This document shows positions 39,354 through 48,469 of a DNA stretch of 64,000 nucleotides, in pieces (position 1 is the stretch's first letter; the number at the start of each line of letters is the position of its first letter). The DNA is from Asaia bogorensis NBRC 16594 (lineage in GTDB: Bacteria > Pseudomonadota > Alphaproteobacteria > Acetobacterales > Acetobacteraceae): contig NZ_AP014690.1 in the NCBI RefSeq assembly GCF_001547995.1, forward strand, positions 186,001 to 250,000, in the 5' to 3' direction. The notes beneath the pieces were generated by a model. That model was given only the letters and a program-made list of their open reading frames with translations. It had not been told where the DNA came from and made no database searches. Position numbers and translations under genes: made by a program.

Positions 39354-40288
39354 TGGGGAGCTCCCATTTCCAGCATGTCTTTCTGGGCCTCGATGACGCC
39401 GAATACGGCACCGGACGGATCGGCCAGGATAGCGACGATGGCGCCATCCCGATCGACATGGGGCGGTACGATGACCTGCCCCCCTAGCGCAGTTGCCCGG
39501 TTGGCGGCATCCGCCGTGTCCTGAACCTGGACAAACTGTACCCACCGGGCACGGTCCTTCTGCGTCACACCATCGGGCAGGGTGTTGAGGCTCGCGCGTT
39601 CCTTGTCCTGTGAGGCGATGATGTAATGGCTCCCGTTATCGGCTCCAGGTGCTGCCATGACCTTGTAATTGAACAGAAGCTGGTAATATCCCGCCTCCTG
39701 TCCGGGGTTCGGGGCCAACAATGTGGCCCAGGACCAGCTGTTGAGCGCAGGGCTTCCGGGCTGGTCGGCGGGATCGCCCGCCAGGGCGCTGAGCGCTGCG
39801 TAAATGCCATGCTGCGGGTCGGAAACGATCACCGTCTGGCCAAGACCATCAATCTGGCGCGGCCCGAAAAGCACCTTGCCTCCCTGCTGCCGCGTCACAC
39901 GTGCCACTGTCGCAGTATCGGAGGTCGAGATGAAAGGCATCCAGAATGGGGTATCGCGGTCAGGATGGCGCAGGGTGTGGGCCACCATCGTACCTATGGG
40001 CTGAGTACCTGACAGGATCTCGACCCGCGGCGTCTTGCCATCACCGACGGCACGGAAGCTCCAGCCAAAAAGCCGGGAGTAAAACACCTGTGCCTTGGTC
40101 AGATCAGGGGTCACCAGCATCGAGAAGACGATCTTGCCAGGCAGAATCCGGTGGGTCGCCGGGGCGCTGAGCGGGGCGAAGGGCTGGGTTGGTGCTGGCT
40201 GCGCCATGGCGGACGGGATAGCGGCAAGGACGCTGGTGCTGCAGAGCATCCCCACCCAGAGCTTTTGAAAAGCAGATTGTTTGGCCAA
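39350..40288 (-). CDS. Exported VOC (glyoxalase/dioxygenase-fold) protein
   Basis: 312 residues with a signal peptide (cleavage near AMA, residue 29) and two VOC modules (about 50-165 and 180-300), for example KIVFSMLVTPDLTKAQVFYSRLFGWSF at the first strand. Glyoxalase/bleomycin-resistance fold proteins bind metal and small ligands; conserved metal ligands are not obvious, so the activity is unknown. Export to the periplasm is unusual for the fold. A small palindrome lies 15-30 bases before the start. Confidence 0.75.
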   Translation of the reverse strand: MAKQSAFQKLWVGMLCSTSVLAAIPSAMAQPAPTQPFAPLSAPATHRILPGKIVFSMLVTPDLTKAQVFYSRLFGWSFRAVGDGKTPRVEILSGTQPIGTMVAHTLRHPDRDTPFWMPFISTSDTATVARVTRQQGGKVLFGPRQIDGLGQTVIVSDPQHGIYAALSALAGDPADQPGSPALNSWSWATLLAPNPGQEAGYYQLLFNYKVMAAPGADNGSHYIIASQDKERASLNTLPDGVTQKDRARWVQFVQVQDTADAANRATALGGQVIVPPHVDRDGAIVAILADPSGAVFGVIEAQKDMLEMGAPQ

Positions 40289-40302
40289 GAGAAAATCTCC
40301 AG

Positions 40303-40318
40303 TAACGTTATGACGTTA
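40303..40318. promoter_or_regulatory. Operator-like palindrome upstream of the VOC gene
   Basis: TAACGT-TATG-ACGTTA, perfect six-base arms with a four-base spacer, placed just before the ribosome-binding site of the minus-strand VOC gene. Size and position fit a dimeric repressor site, but no regulator gene lies beside it. Confidence 0.35.
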
Positions 40319-40461
40319 TTGGATAAAACGTCTGCCGAAGGTTTGTGTTTCTCCAAATGCTGCGTCTGAGCCTTCACTAGCTCTTGAAGGCTGCGGCCGA
40401 ACTGCTGATATGTCCCATTCAGGTGGGCCTGTAATGGCTCGCAGCTGTAATGGAGAACAAG

Positions 40462-40788
40462 ATGAGCGAGAACACCGTTGCTGTCAGCGACAGCGGGTTT
40501 GACAAGGACGTGCTGCAGGCCGAAGGCCCCGTGCTGGTCGATTTCTGGGCAGAATGGTGCGGCCCCTGCAAGATGATCGCCCCTGCGCTCGACGAGATCG
40601 GTGGTGAGTACAAGGGCCGTCTGACGGTTGCCAAGATCAACATCGACGAGAACCCTGAGGCCCCGACGCGCTTTGGCGTTCGCAGCATCCCGACGCTCAT
40701 GGTCTTCAAGAATGGTGAAGTTGTCGCCCAGAAGACCGGCGCCCTGCCCAAGAGCGCCCTGAAGGCCTGGGTGGATTCCGCCCTCTGA
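40462..40788 (+). CDS. trxA: Thioredoxin 1
   Basis: 108 residues from the ATG at 40462 (GGAGA about 6 bases upstream; an earlier ATG at 40450 is in frame). It has active site WCGPC (C33, C36), cis-Pro segment RSIPTLMVF and FGVR, all typical. It reduces protein disulfides and serves ribonucleotide reductase, PAPS and methionine sulfoxide reductases. Length is standard. Convergent with hpnK. Confidence 0.97.
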   Translation: MSENTVAVSDSGFDKDVLQAEGPVLVDFWAEWCGPCKMIAPALDEIGGEYKGRLTVAKINIDENPEAPTRFGVRSIPTLMVFKNGEVVAQKTGALPKSALKAWVDSAL

Positions 40789-40884
40789 AACGTCCCGCCC
40801 TTTCCGGGGAGCCGAACCGGCTTTGTGGAAGGGGCGGTCGGTAAGGCGGGCACAGCAGCCCGTTCTGGCGCAGACGCGACCGGT

Positions 40885-41742
40885 TCAGGCCGCGTTGAGT
40901 GTCTGTCCTGACCAGTCACTCAGCCTGATATTGGCTGAGTGCACAGCCTGACGAAGCTCTGGGCTCACAAGGGCATCGAACTCGCCGCTCTGGTCGTAAT
41001 CCGGCATGAGGCTGTGCAGCAGGTCATTCTGGCTCAGGGCCGGATGAAAATAGAGTTCTGACAGTCCCTCGGGCAGATGCGGGATCAGCCCCGCCACGCG
41101 CCCGGCGCGCATCTGTCCGCTCCATGCCAGTCCGAAGCAATGATCGTTGGTGGTCATTCCGGCGTGGGCAATCTGATGGCGCAAGACATTGCACCAGCGT
41201 CGCAGGGCCGCAGCACCCAGTGAATCGAAATATGTTTCTGCCGCTGCCAGTGGCGCCGGAGGCTCGCAGGGTGTCCGGACATGGCGAAGGCCGTAATGCT
41301 GCCCGGTCTCGATCAGAAGCCGCCCCACGGTCGGATGCAGATGCATGTGCTTGTGGGCATTGGCATGATCGAGGGTGAGCCCTGACGCCAGAAAAGCCCG
41401 AAACTGGGCCTCGATCTCGCGCGACAGCGCCCTGCGCGCGGCAGGACGGAAGAAATAGGAGACGCCAAGGCCGAGCTGGCTCGTGCCGAAACGGTCATCA
41501 GGGGTGGCGATGGCCGGTATGGTGGCACCGGGCAGGGCGGTATCGCCCTCGATCACCACCAGATGCAGCCCGACCCGCAGATTGGGCAAGCGCCTGGCCC
41601 GGCGCACGGCATCCATACTGGCCGGGCCGGAAACCATGAGGCTGGCCGTCGAGAGCAACCCGTCACGATGGGCGATCTCGATGGCCTCGTTGACCTCTTC
41701 ACTCAGGCCGAAATCATCGGCCGAGATAATCAGACGACGCAT
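40885..41742 (-). CDS. hpnK: Hopanoid biosynthesis deacetylase HpnK
   Basis: 285 residues of the YdjC-like carbohydrate deacetylase family: metal-binding SADDFGLSEEVN (Asp/Asp) near the N-terminus and HANAHKHMHLHP (two His ligands) around residue 130. HpnK removes the acetyl group from GlcNAc-hopanoid made by HpnI on the way to composite bacteriohopanetetrol glycosides and cyclitol ethers. It is the last gene of the hpnM-I-J-K cluster, 23 bases after hpnJ. Confidence 0.93.
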   Translation of the reverse strand: MRRLIISADDFGLSEEVNEAIEIAHRDGLLSTASLMVSGPASMDAVRRARRLPNLRVGLHLVVIEGDTALPGATIPAIATPDDRFGTSQLGLGVSYFFRPAARRALSREIEAQFRAFLASGLTLDHANAHKHMHLHPTVGRLLIETGQHYGLRHVRTPCEPPAPLAAAETYFDSLGAAALRRWCNVLRHQIAHAGMTTNDHCFGLAWSGQMRAGRVAGLIPHLPEGLSELYFHPALSQNDLLHSLMPDYDQSGEFDALVSPELRQAVHSANIRLSDWSGQTLNAA

Positions 41743-41765
41743 GGGAGTAAACGACGCCTGAGTGA

Positions 41766-43190
41766 TCAGGCGGCGTTGCGGCCCTTGAGGAACTGGAAGA
41801 ACTCCACGCCTTCACGGAGGCGACGCTTCATCATCTGCGGGCTGCGGACCATCTCGTTGACGATCGAGGCGATCTTCGGCGCGCGGAAGTAGAACTTGCG
41901 ATAGAATTCCTCAACCGAGTTGAAGATCTCGGTGTGCGACAGATGCGGGTAGTGCAGCGGGGCAATCTGCACGCCATTCTCGTCGATCAGTTCGGCTTCA
42001 GCTTCGTTGAACCAGCCATTCTCGGTGGCCTGCTTGTGCAGTGCGGTGCCGGGATAGGGGGCTGCCAGCGAAACCTGCAGCGTGTGCGGGTTGATCTCGC
42101 GGGCGAACTGGATGGTTTCCTGAATGGTCTCCTTCGTCTCGCCAGGCAGGCCGACGATGAAGGTGCCGTGGATCTTGATGCCCAGCTTGTGGCAGTTCTT
42201 GGTGAACTCGCGCGCCACTTCAACGCGCATACCCTTCTTGATGTTGTGAAGGATCTGCTGGTTGCCGCTTTCATAGCCGACCAGAAGCAGGCGAAGCCCG
42301 TTTTCCTTCATGATCTTGAGCGTTTCATAGGGCACGTTCGCCTTGGCGTTGCACGACCAGGTGACGCCAAGCTTGCCCATTTCACGCGCAATGGCCTCTG
42401 CACGGGGCAGGTCATCGGTGAAGGTGTCGTCATCGAACATGAACTCCTTCACCTGCGGGAAATACTGCTTGGCAAGGCGGATTTCGGCAGCCACGTGCTC
42501 GGGGCTGCGCGTGCGGTAGCGATGGCCACCCACCGTCTGCGGCCACAGGCAGAAGGTGCAGCGCGATTTGCAGCCACGGCCCGTATAGATCGAGATGTAC
42601 GGGTGCATCAGATACCCGATGAAGTAGTCCTCGATCTTCAGGTCGCGCTTGTAGACTTCCGTCACGAAGGGGAGGGAGTCCATGTCCTCGATCATGGCGC
42701 GGTCACGATTGGCGATGATCTCGCCATCCTTGTTGCGCCAGGTGATGCCGTCTACGTCCTTCAGGTCGCGGCCTTCGGCAATTTCCTTGATTGTGAAGTC
42801 GAACTCGTTGCGCGCTACGAAATCGATCGGGCTGCCCTTGGCCATCGACTCGTCCGGCTGCACGGCAACCTTGGCACCGACCATGCCGATCATCAGCTTG
42901 GGGTTGGCATCTTTAAGCATCTGCGCCACGCGGACGTCGGAAGCGAAAGACGGGGTTGAGGTGTGCATCACCACCAGGTCGCGATTCATCACGTCCTTGA
43001 GGATCGGCTCCATGCCCATACCGGCCGGGGGGGCATCGATCAGGCGCGAGCCCTCGACCATGGCAGCAGGCTGGGCCAGCCAGGTCGGGAACCAGAAGGA
43101 ACGGATTTCGCGCTTGGCCTGATAGCGCGACCCGGCGCCGCCATCGAAACCATCAAAGGAGGGGGGCTGAAGGAACAGCGTGCGCATCAT
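41766..43190 (-). CDS. hpnJ: Hopanoid biosynthesis radical SAM protein HpnJ
   Basis: 474 residues. The N-terminal half resembles a B12-binding domain and the radical SAM domain has the cluster motif GCKSRCTFC (about residues 205-213). HpnJ is proposed to contract the sugar ring of the bacteriohopanetetrol glycoside to the cyclitol ether after HpnI and HpnK. Full length, strong codon bias. It lies between hpnI (109 bases upstream) and hpnK (23 bases downstream). Confidence 0.94.
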   Translation of the reverse strand: MMRTLFLQPPSFDGFDGGAGSRYQAKREIRSFWFPTWLAQPAAMVEGSRLIDAPPAGMGMEPILKDVMNRDLVVMHTSTPSFASDVRVAQMLKDANPKLMIGMVGAKVAVQPDESMAKGSPIDFVARNEFDFTIKEIAEGRDLKDVDGITWRNKDGEIIANRDRAMIEDMDSLPFVTEVYKRDLKIEDYFIGYLMHPYISIYTGRGCKSRCTFCLWPQTVGGHRYRTRSPEHVAAEIRLAKQYFPQVKEFMFDDDTFTDDLPRAEAIAREMGKLGVTWSCNAKANVPYETLKIMKENGLRLLLVGYESGNQQILHNIKKGMRVEVAREFTKNCHKLGIKIHGTFIVGLPGETKETIQETIQFAREINPHTLQVSLAAPYPGTALHKQATENGWFNEAEAELIDENGVQIAPLHYPHLSHTEIFNSVEEFYRKFYFRAPKIASIVNEMVRSPQMMKRRLREGVEFFQFLKGRNAA

Positions 43191-43299
43191 GATGAAGGCT
43201 TCCTCGGTAATAACGGTCGGGTCGTAAGATCCCGTGGGAGTGAAAAATCAGAATTGCCTGACGAATGCCCCTGCATATGGGGCGGAAACAGTAAAAAGT

Positions 43300-44505
43300 C
43301 TAATCGCCGGGTTCGACAGGTTGTACGGGTGGGGTCACGGGAACAGTGCGACGTATGTGAAGCGTCTGACCGCGCCATTCCACTTTTTGCCCCCGCGCAC
43401 TGCCCACCATGATGCTAGCGGAGAGCCATTCACGCAGGGGGAAGAGGGCATAGACAGCCGGGCTTGATTGCCCCACCAGCCGATCAATAAAAAACGCTGT
43501 GGCGCTGCGGATCATCCAGACGGCCAGAAAAAACATTTCTGCCCACACCGTGGCCTGAAAACAGGCCAGCGTGACGCTTGCCCAGAACAGGGGAAGCTGG
43601 ATGGCGGATAATCCATAGCCGACGGGCTCGACATTCTTGACCGTACGGCCCCAACGCAATTCATGATCGATCATGTCGCGTGCCGAGGCTTCGGCCACCG
43701 TTGTCCATGTCAGGCATGGAGCAAGCGCGATTTTCTGACCGTGAGCGCGGACAAGCTGGCCAAGAACGGCATCGTCAGCCACATGGTCTGCCAGTGCTTG
43801 CAGACCGCCAATGCGATCAAGCGTCGCCCGGGTAAAGGCCATGGTGGCGCCCAGGCAATCCTGTCGTCCCAGAAGGCGCGACATCATGACGCCCGGCATG
43901 AAATTATGGTTGATCTGACTGGCGGCAAATTGACGCACTACGCTGCGTGTTGCGGCCAGACCGGCATAGAGTGTGGTGACCAGCCCGATCTTTGGTGCCG
44001 AAAGGGTCTGAACGACATCGCGCAGATAACTGCGCTGAACATGAATGTCCGAGTCTGACACGACCAGAATGTCGTGTCTGGCTGCGGGAAACATGTTGAT
44101 CAGATTGGCAATCTTGCGGTTGGCCCCATGCGTGGTGCCATCAATCACAAGGTCCAGATCAAGGTCAGGGTAATCCTGTTGAAGGCGACGCACGATGGCA
44201 ATCGCAGGGTCATCACCGCGCTGAACGCCAAAGACGATCTGGTACTGGGCGTAATCCTGTTCGCAAAAGCTGCGCAGCGCTTCCTCAAGCAGCGGCTCGT
44301 CCCCGTGGAGGGGCTTGAGCACCGTCACTGGTGCCTGTGCACTTGAGTCGACAGGCGTTTGCTGAAGGATGTTGCGTTCGTTGCGACGAAAGGCCGCGAG
44401 CAGCCCGGCGCCGATAACGGATTGGGCGCAGCCCGCCAGGGCGAGACAGGCTGAGGCATAGCCCAGCACGGTAAGAGCGCCGGCCCAGTTCAGGGCGTGG
44501 GTCAC
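43300..44505 (-). CDS. hpnI: Hopanoid biosynthesis glycosyltransferase HpnI
   Basis: 401 residues, ceramide-glucosyltransferase-like GT family 21. An N-terminal helix, VTVLKPLHGDEPLLEEALRSFCEQDY, DSDIHV (DxD-like metal site), DDAVLG and the WGRTVKN motif (the family's (Q/R)xxRW-like box: HELRWGRT), then C-terminal membrane helices. HpnI adds N-acetylglucosamine to bacteriohopanetetrol. In cluster order it follows hpnM and precedes hpnJ. Confidence 0.92.
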   Translation of the reverse strand: MTHALNWAGALTVLGYASACLALAGCAQSVIGAGLLAAFRRNERNILQQTPVDSSAQAPVTVLKPLHGDEPLLEEALRSFCEQDYAQYQIVFGVQRGDDPAIAIVRRLQQDYPDLDLDLVIDGTTHGANRKIANLINMFPAARHDILVVSDSDIHVQRSYLRDVVQTLSAPKIGLVTTLYAGLAATRSVVRQFAASQINHNFMPGVMMSRLLGRQDCLGATMAFTRATLDRIGGLQALADHVADDAVLGQLVRAHGQKIALAPCLTWTTVAEASARDMIDHELRWGRTVKNVEPVGYGLSAIQLPLFWASVTLACFQATVWAEMFFLAVWMIRSATAFFIDRLVGQSSPAVYALFPLREWLSASIMVGSARGQKVEWRGQTLHIRRTVPVTPPVQPVEPGD

Positions 44506-44559
44506 GCGACACCTCTGCCCCTGACGGGGCTTTTCATCTCGGGTGACCGGCAGCGCATC

Positions 44560-45258
44560 TCAGTTGTTCATGAACTTTGCGGTTTTGCGATTCAGCAGAG
44601 TTACCAAGGCATCGGCACCGCCACGGGCGAGGGTCGAGCTGAAATCGGCACGCTGGGCCGCAACCTGGCTGATGTGACCATTCAGCAGGATATCGACAAT
44701 GCGATAGCCGCCGCCTGAGGGCATCATGACATAGTTGATGGCTGTGGCCGTATCGGAGCCGTCACCAATGGTGGTGTTGACAAGGGTGCTGCCGCCGCTG
44801 GGCGCTGGGCGCGTGGTCGGGCTGACGGTGAACTTGGCGCTGCCACCCTTTTTGAAGCTCGACACATAGCGCGCGATGGTGAACTGACGAAAAGCAGCAA
44901 GAAGCTTCGTCTGCTCATCGGCCGAGAGGGTGGTGTAGCGCATGCCGATCGAGTTGTGCAGGACAGTCGACAGGTCGAAAACCCTATCGATGACGGGGGC
45001 CATGATCTGCGCCCGCGCCTCGTTGGAGCCGCTAGATGTGGCCTGGATCTGGCCGAGCGCCGCATAAAGATCGTTGATTGGCGCGATGGCTGCCGATGAT
45101 GGTGCCGCCGTCTGGGCAAGAGCGGGCGTGATCAGCGCAGCAGAGGCGACCGGTGCCGAGAGAAGGGCCAGAACACCGAGGGCCGCGTAACGGGACGCAG
45201 CTCCTTTGCGGCGCCCGGCGGAGGCGGCTTTGATCGTTATGCTGGAAAGCTGTGTCAT
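44560..45258 (-). CDS. hpnM: MlaC/Ttg2D-family lipid-binding protein HpnM
   Basis: 232 residues. A signal peptide of about 49 residues (hydrophobic stretch, ALAQ cleavage) and a Tol_Tol_Ttg2 domain with Ala-rich helices, the ARYVSSFKKGG segment and the typical GGYRIVDILLNG strand near the C-terminus. MlaC proteins shuttle lipids through the periplasm; in hopanoid clusters the homologue HpnM is thought to help move hopanoids to the outer membrane. It is the first gene of the minus-strand cluster, facing a long intergenic region and hpnH. Confidence 0.88.
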   Translation of the reverse strand: MTQLSSITIKAASAGRRKGAASRYAALGVLALLSAPVASAALITPALAQTAAPSSAAIAPINDLYAALGQIQATSSGSNEARAQIMAPVIDRVFDLSTVLHNSIGMRYTTLSADEQTKLLAAFRQFTIARYVSSFKKGGSAKFTVSPTTRPAPSGGSTLVNTTIGDGSDTATAINYVMMPSGGGYRIVDILLNGHISQVAAQRADFSSTLARGGADALVTLLNRKTAKFMNN

Positions 45259-45799
45259 GCTGCGTCCTCAAAATCTTTCCCGTACGACGGGCCCGTTCGG
45301 CGGGATCGACATATATCTGGATCCGTAGTCGGAAAACTGGGATGGCTCATATCAATTACAAGTCATCAGATGCCTGACCACGTGGGCATATGTCCGACAT
45401 AATGTCGAAAAGTGCAATCTTCTCACTCTTCTCCAGTAACGATGGGTGGGAATGAGCGCATCGTTTGGTGTTGTGCAACTTGTTTCAGCTTAAAATTTGG
45501 TTAGTCATTACGCTTCGATGTCGCCAAAATGACACAGCCTGTGCAATGAAACGTCGCAGATGTTGAGATGCGACCACGGGACGGTGTATAGCCCACGTTT
45601 TACCATCCCGTTCGTCTCGTTTCGGGTCTTGTATCGGGTCTGGCACGCCTGTCATTATCCCGGTGTCTTTTTCTCGGATCCACAAGAACCGGCGGGTCTC
45701 AACGCCAACGGGTCTCAACGTATGACGTCTGAGTGGCAGGGTCATGGCGCTTTTTCGCGCTGCCAGAGCCTGTCACCTGGTGTAGGAGCATAGAGTTAC
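45259..45799. other. 541-base divergent intergenic region hpnM / hpnH
   Basis: No convincing gene; two short open frames (45485-45745 minus, 45560-45793 plus) lack ribosome-binding sites and family features. The region is less GC-rich than the genes. It carries a cluster of CGGGTCT repeats near hpnH (separate entry). It must contain the promoters of both hopanoid transcripts. Confidence 0.5.
45623..45720 (+). repeat. Four CGGGTCT direct repeats upstream of hpnH
   Basis: CGGGTCT occurs at 45623, 45635, 45693 and 45709. The last two are part of a longer identical 12-mer CGGGTCTCAACG (45693-45704 and 45709-45720). They lie 80-180 bases before hpnH and may bind a regulator, or be chance low-complexity sequence. 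Confidence 0.5.
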
Positions 45800-46987
45800 A
45801 TGGCCGTTCCATTGATGCAGGCCGTCCGTGTCGGGCGCTATGTGGTCAAGCAGCATCTTCTGGGTCGCAAGCGCTATCCGCTCGTTCTGATGCTCGAACC
45901 CCTGTTTCGCTGCAATCTCGCCTGTGCGGGCTGCGGCAAGATCGATTATCCGGCCCAGATTCTGAACCAGCGCCTCAGCCTGCAGGAATGTCTGGATGCC
46001 GACGCCGAAGCCGACGCCCCCGTCATCGCCATCGCTGGCGGTGAGCCTCTCCTGCACAAGGAGATGCCCGAGATCGTCAAGGGTCTGACGGCGCGCAAGA
46101 AATACGTCTATCTCTGCACGAACGGCCTTCTGCTCGAGAAGAAGCTCGATGATTACGAGCCGAACCCGTTCTTCTCGTGGGATATCCATCTCGATGGCGA
46201 CAAGGCGATGCACGACTCGTCCGTCTGTCAGGAAGGCGTGTATGAGCGCGCGGTCGCAGCCATCCGCAAGGCGAAAGAGCGCGGCTTCCGCGTTTCGATC
46301 AACTGCACGCTGTTTGACGGTGCTCAGCCCGAGCGCGTGGCACGGTTCTTCGATGAGGTCATGGCGCTCGGCGTTGATGGCGTCATGACTGCACCGGGCT
46401 ATGCCTATGAGCGTGCGCCCGATCAGGAACACTTCCTGAACCGCCAGAAGACCAAGCAGCTCTTCCGTGACATCTTCCGTCTGGGCAAGGGCAAGAAGTG
46501 GCGCTTCACGCAGTCGCCGCTCTTCCTGAACTTCCTGGCTGGCAACGAGAACTATCACTGCACGCCCTGGGGCAAGCCCCTGCGTACCGTGTTTGGCTGG
46601 CAGCGTCCCTGCTATCTGCTGGGCGAAGGCTATGCCAAGACGTTCAAGGAACTGATGGACGATACGGCTTGGGAACAGTACGGCACCGGCGCTTATGAAA
46701 AATGCGCCGATTGCATGGTCCATTCAGGCTACGAATCCACAGCCGTCATGGATGCAGTCAAGCGCCCCTGGCACATCGCCAAGGTCGCGCTGTTCGGCCC
46801 TGAGACCGAAAAGCCGATGGTCCCCGAGATCTCGCTCGAGAACCAGCGCCCGGCGGAATACAAGTACGAGGCTCAGGTGGCCGAGCAGGTAACTCTGCTC
46901 GAATCCCGCAAGCCGGCCCGTGGCCCGCGCGTGCGCGTCCACAAGGCCGAGGAAAAGCCGGTCGAGGTTGCTGACGCCGCTGACTAA
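45800..46987 (+). CDS. hpnH: Adenosyl-hopene transferase HpnH (radical SAM)
   Basis: 395 residues. Radical SAM cluster motif CNLACAGC (C38, C42, C45), Gly-rich AIAGGEPLLHKE, and a C-terminal SPASM-like Cys region (YEKCADCMVHSG). HpnH joins the 5'-deoxyadenosyl radical to diploptene, the first step of C35 hopanoid side-chain synthesis. A GGAG lies about 12 bases before the ATG. It is transcribed away from hpnM-I-J-K and ends at a strong terminator. Confidence 0.96.
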   Translation: MAVPLMQAVRVGRYVVKQHLLGRKRYPLVLMLEPLFRCNLACAGCGKIDYPAQILNQRLSLQECLDADAEADAPVIAIAGGEPLLHKEMPEIVKGLTARKKYVYLCTNGLLLEKKLDDYEPNPFFSWDIHLDGDKAMHDSSVCQEGVYERAVAAIRKAKERGFRVSINCTLFDGAQPERVARFFDEVMALGVDGVMTAPGYAYERAPDQEHFLNRQKTKQLFRDIFRLGKGKKWRFTQSPLFLNFLAGNENYHCTPWGKPLRTVFGWQRPCYLLGEGYAKTFKELMDDTAWEQYGTGAYEKCADCMVHSGYESTAVMDAVKRPWHIAKVALFGPETEKPMVPEISLENQRPAEYKYEAQVAEQVTLLESRKPARGPRVRVHKAEEKPVEVADAAD

Positions 46988-47074
46988 CGGGCGTTGCGTC
47001 CGGACCGGTCTCTACAGGGCAGGGCAACCATGCCCTGCATACTGGTCAAGACAGGCATGAGCGCCTTATCCTAA

Positions 47075-47116
47075 GAGGGCGGACATACGCTATGTATGTC
47101 CGCCTTTTCTTTTTTC
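47075..47116 (+). terminator. Rho-independent terminator of hpnH
   Basis: GGCGGACATAC (47078-47088), loop GCTAT, GTATGTCCGCC (47094-47104), followed by a T-rich tail; perfect 11-base stem. Confidence 0.94.
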
Positions 47117-47131
47117 TGAACGAAGGGCCCC

Positions 47132-48424
47132 ATGCTCACCCCCATTCTGGTCATCTGTCTTCTCATTGCCCTGAACAGCATTTTCGCCATGGGTGAAATG
47201 GCGCTGATCTCGGCCAAGCGGCCGCGGCTTGCGGCGCTGGTCAAGCGTGGGGTGCGTGGCGCAGAGCGGGCGTTGCGTCTGGCTGATGAGCCGCATGCCT
47301 TCCTGCCCACCGTGCAGATCGGCATGACGCTCGTCTCGATTCTCGAAGGTGCCTTCGGCGGCAGCCAGATTGAAGAGGATCTGGCCCTGCTGATACGACG
47401 CAGCGACATGCTGCGGCCCTTCGCCAATGAATTGTCGATTGGCATTGTGGTGATGGCCATTACCTTCGCCATGCTGGTGTTCGGCGAACTGGTGCCCAAG
47501 CAACTGGCGCTTCAGCAGCCCGAAAAAATGGCGGCACGGCTTTCCTTCATCCTTTCTGCCTTACTCACCATTTCGCGTCCGATTGTGGCCCTGCTGAGCG
47601 GCACATCGAATCTCGTGCTGCGCGTATTCGGGGTGGGCGGCCTGACCCGTGCCGCCATTACCGAGGAGGAATTGCGCGCCATTCTGGCAGAAGGTGCCCA
47701 GGCCGGAGTGCTGGAGACCGAAGAGCGCATCATGATCGAGCGCCTGCTTCGTCTGGCTGATCGTCCTGTGCGTGCCATCATGACCCCGCGTAACGAGTTG
47801 TTCTGGGTCGACCGGCACGCAAGCCGCGATGCACTGATCGTGAAGCTACGCCAGTCCACCTACACACGTATTCTCGTCTGCGAGGGCGATGTGGATCATC
47901 CTGTGGGTGTGGTGCTGGCCAAGGACCTGATGGATCGTCTGCTTCAGGGGCTGCCGATTTCCATTGAAGCGGCCCTGCGCCAGCCCATCGTTGTACCCGA
48001 TAGCCTGACGGCACAGGACATGATCGAGCGGATGCGCGGCGAGCGTCTCGGCATTGCCTTCGTGCTGGATGAATACGGCTCATTCGAGGGCATCGTGACA
48101 CCGTCTGATATCTTCGAAGCGATCGTAGGCGATGAAAGCGCGGAGAAGAACAAGACCGAGCGCGAGAATCCGCAGCAGCGCGACGAATATGTGCTCGATG
48201 GTTTCATGCCTGCCGATGAGGTACGCTCGGTGCTGGATCTGCCCGATCTGCCGGCTGCAGGCAGCTATCATACGCTGGCCGGGGCCATACTCGCTCTGCT
48301 GCGTCGCGTTCCCGCCAAGGGCGACAAGGTGGTTTTTGCGGGCTGGCTGTTCGAGGTGGTTGAAATGGAGCAGCGCCGGGTGACCAAGGTGCGCGCAAGC
48401 CGGCAGGTTCTGGCTGAAAACTGA
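47132..48424 (+). CDS. CNNM/CBS-domain membrane protein (hemolysin C/CorB-like)
   Basis: 430 residues. An N-terminal CNNM domain (about four helices, NSIFAMGEMALISAKR near the start, GELVPKQLAL), two CBS domains (PVRAIMTPRNELFWV and ALRQPIVVPDSLTA to about residue 330), and a C-terminal CorC_HlyC transporter-associated domain. Homologues take part in magnesium and cobalt efflux and are often misnamed hemolysins. It lies alone after the hpnH terminator, 15 bases after the T-run. Confidence 0.9.
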   Translation: MLTPILVICLLIALNSIFAMGEMALISAKRPRLAALVKRGVRGAERALRLADEPHAFLPTVQIGMTLVSILEGAFGGSQIEEDLALLIRRSDMLRPFANELSIGIVVMAITFAMLVFGELVPKQLALQQPEKMAARLSFILSALLTISRPIVALLSGTSNLVLRVFGVGGLTRAAITEEELRAILAEGAQAGVLETEERIMIERLLRLADRPVRAIMTPRNELFWVDRHASRDALIVKLRQSTYTRILVCEGDVDHPVGVVLAKDLMDRLLQGLPISIEAALRQPIVVPDSLTAQDMIERMRGERLGIAFVLDEYGSFEGIVTPSDIFEAIVGDESAEKNKTERENPQQRDEYVLDGFMPADEVRSVLDLPDLPAAGSYHTLAGAILALLRRVPAKGDKVVFAGWLFEVVEMEQRRVTKVRASRQVLAEN

Positions 48425-48469
48425 GGTTCAGTCTAGCGCTCTGGCCTCTGGATGGCGTGAGGGAAGAAT

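Noticed and set aside
41934-42959. 341-residue open frame on the plus strand
   Set aside because: Antisense shadow of hpnJ.
45485-45793. Two short overlapping frames in the hpnM/hpnH intergenic region
   Set aside because: On opposite strands over the same bases, no signal or family feature; more likely regulatory DNA.
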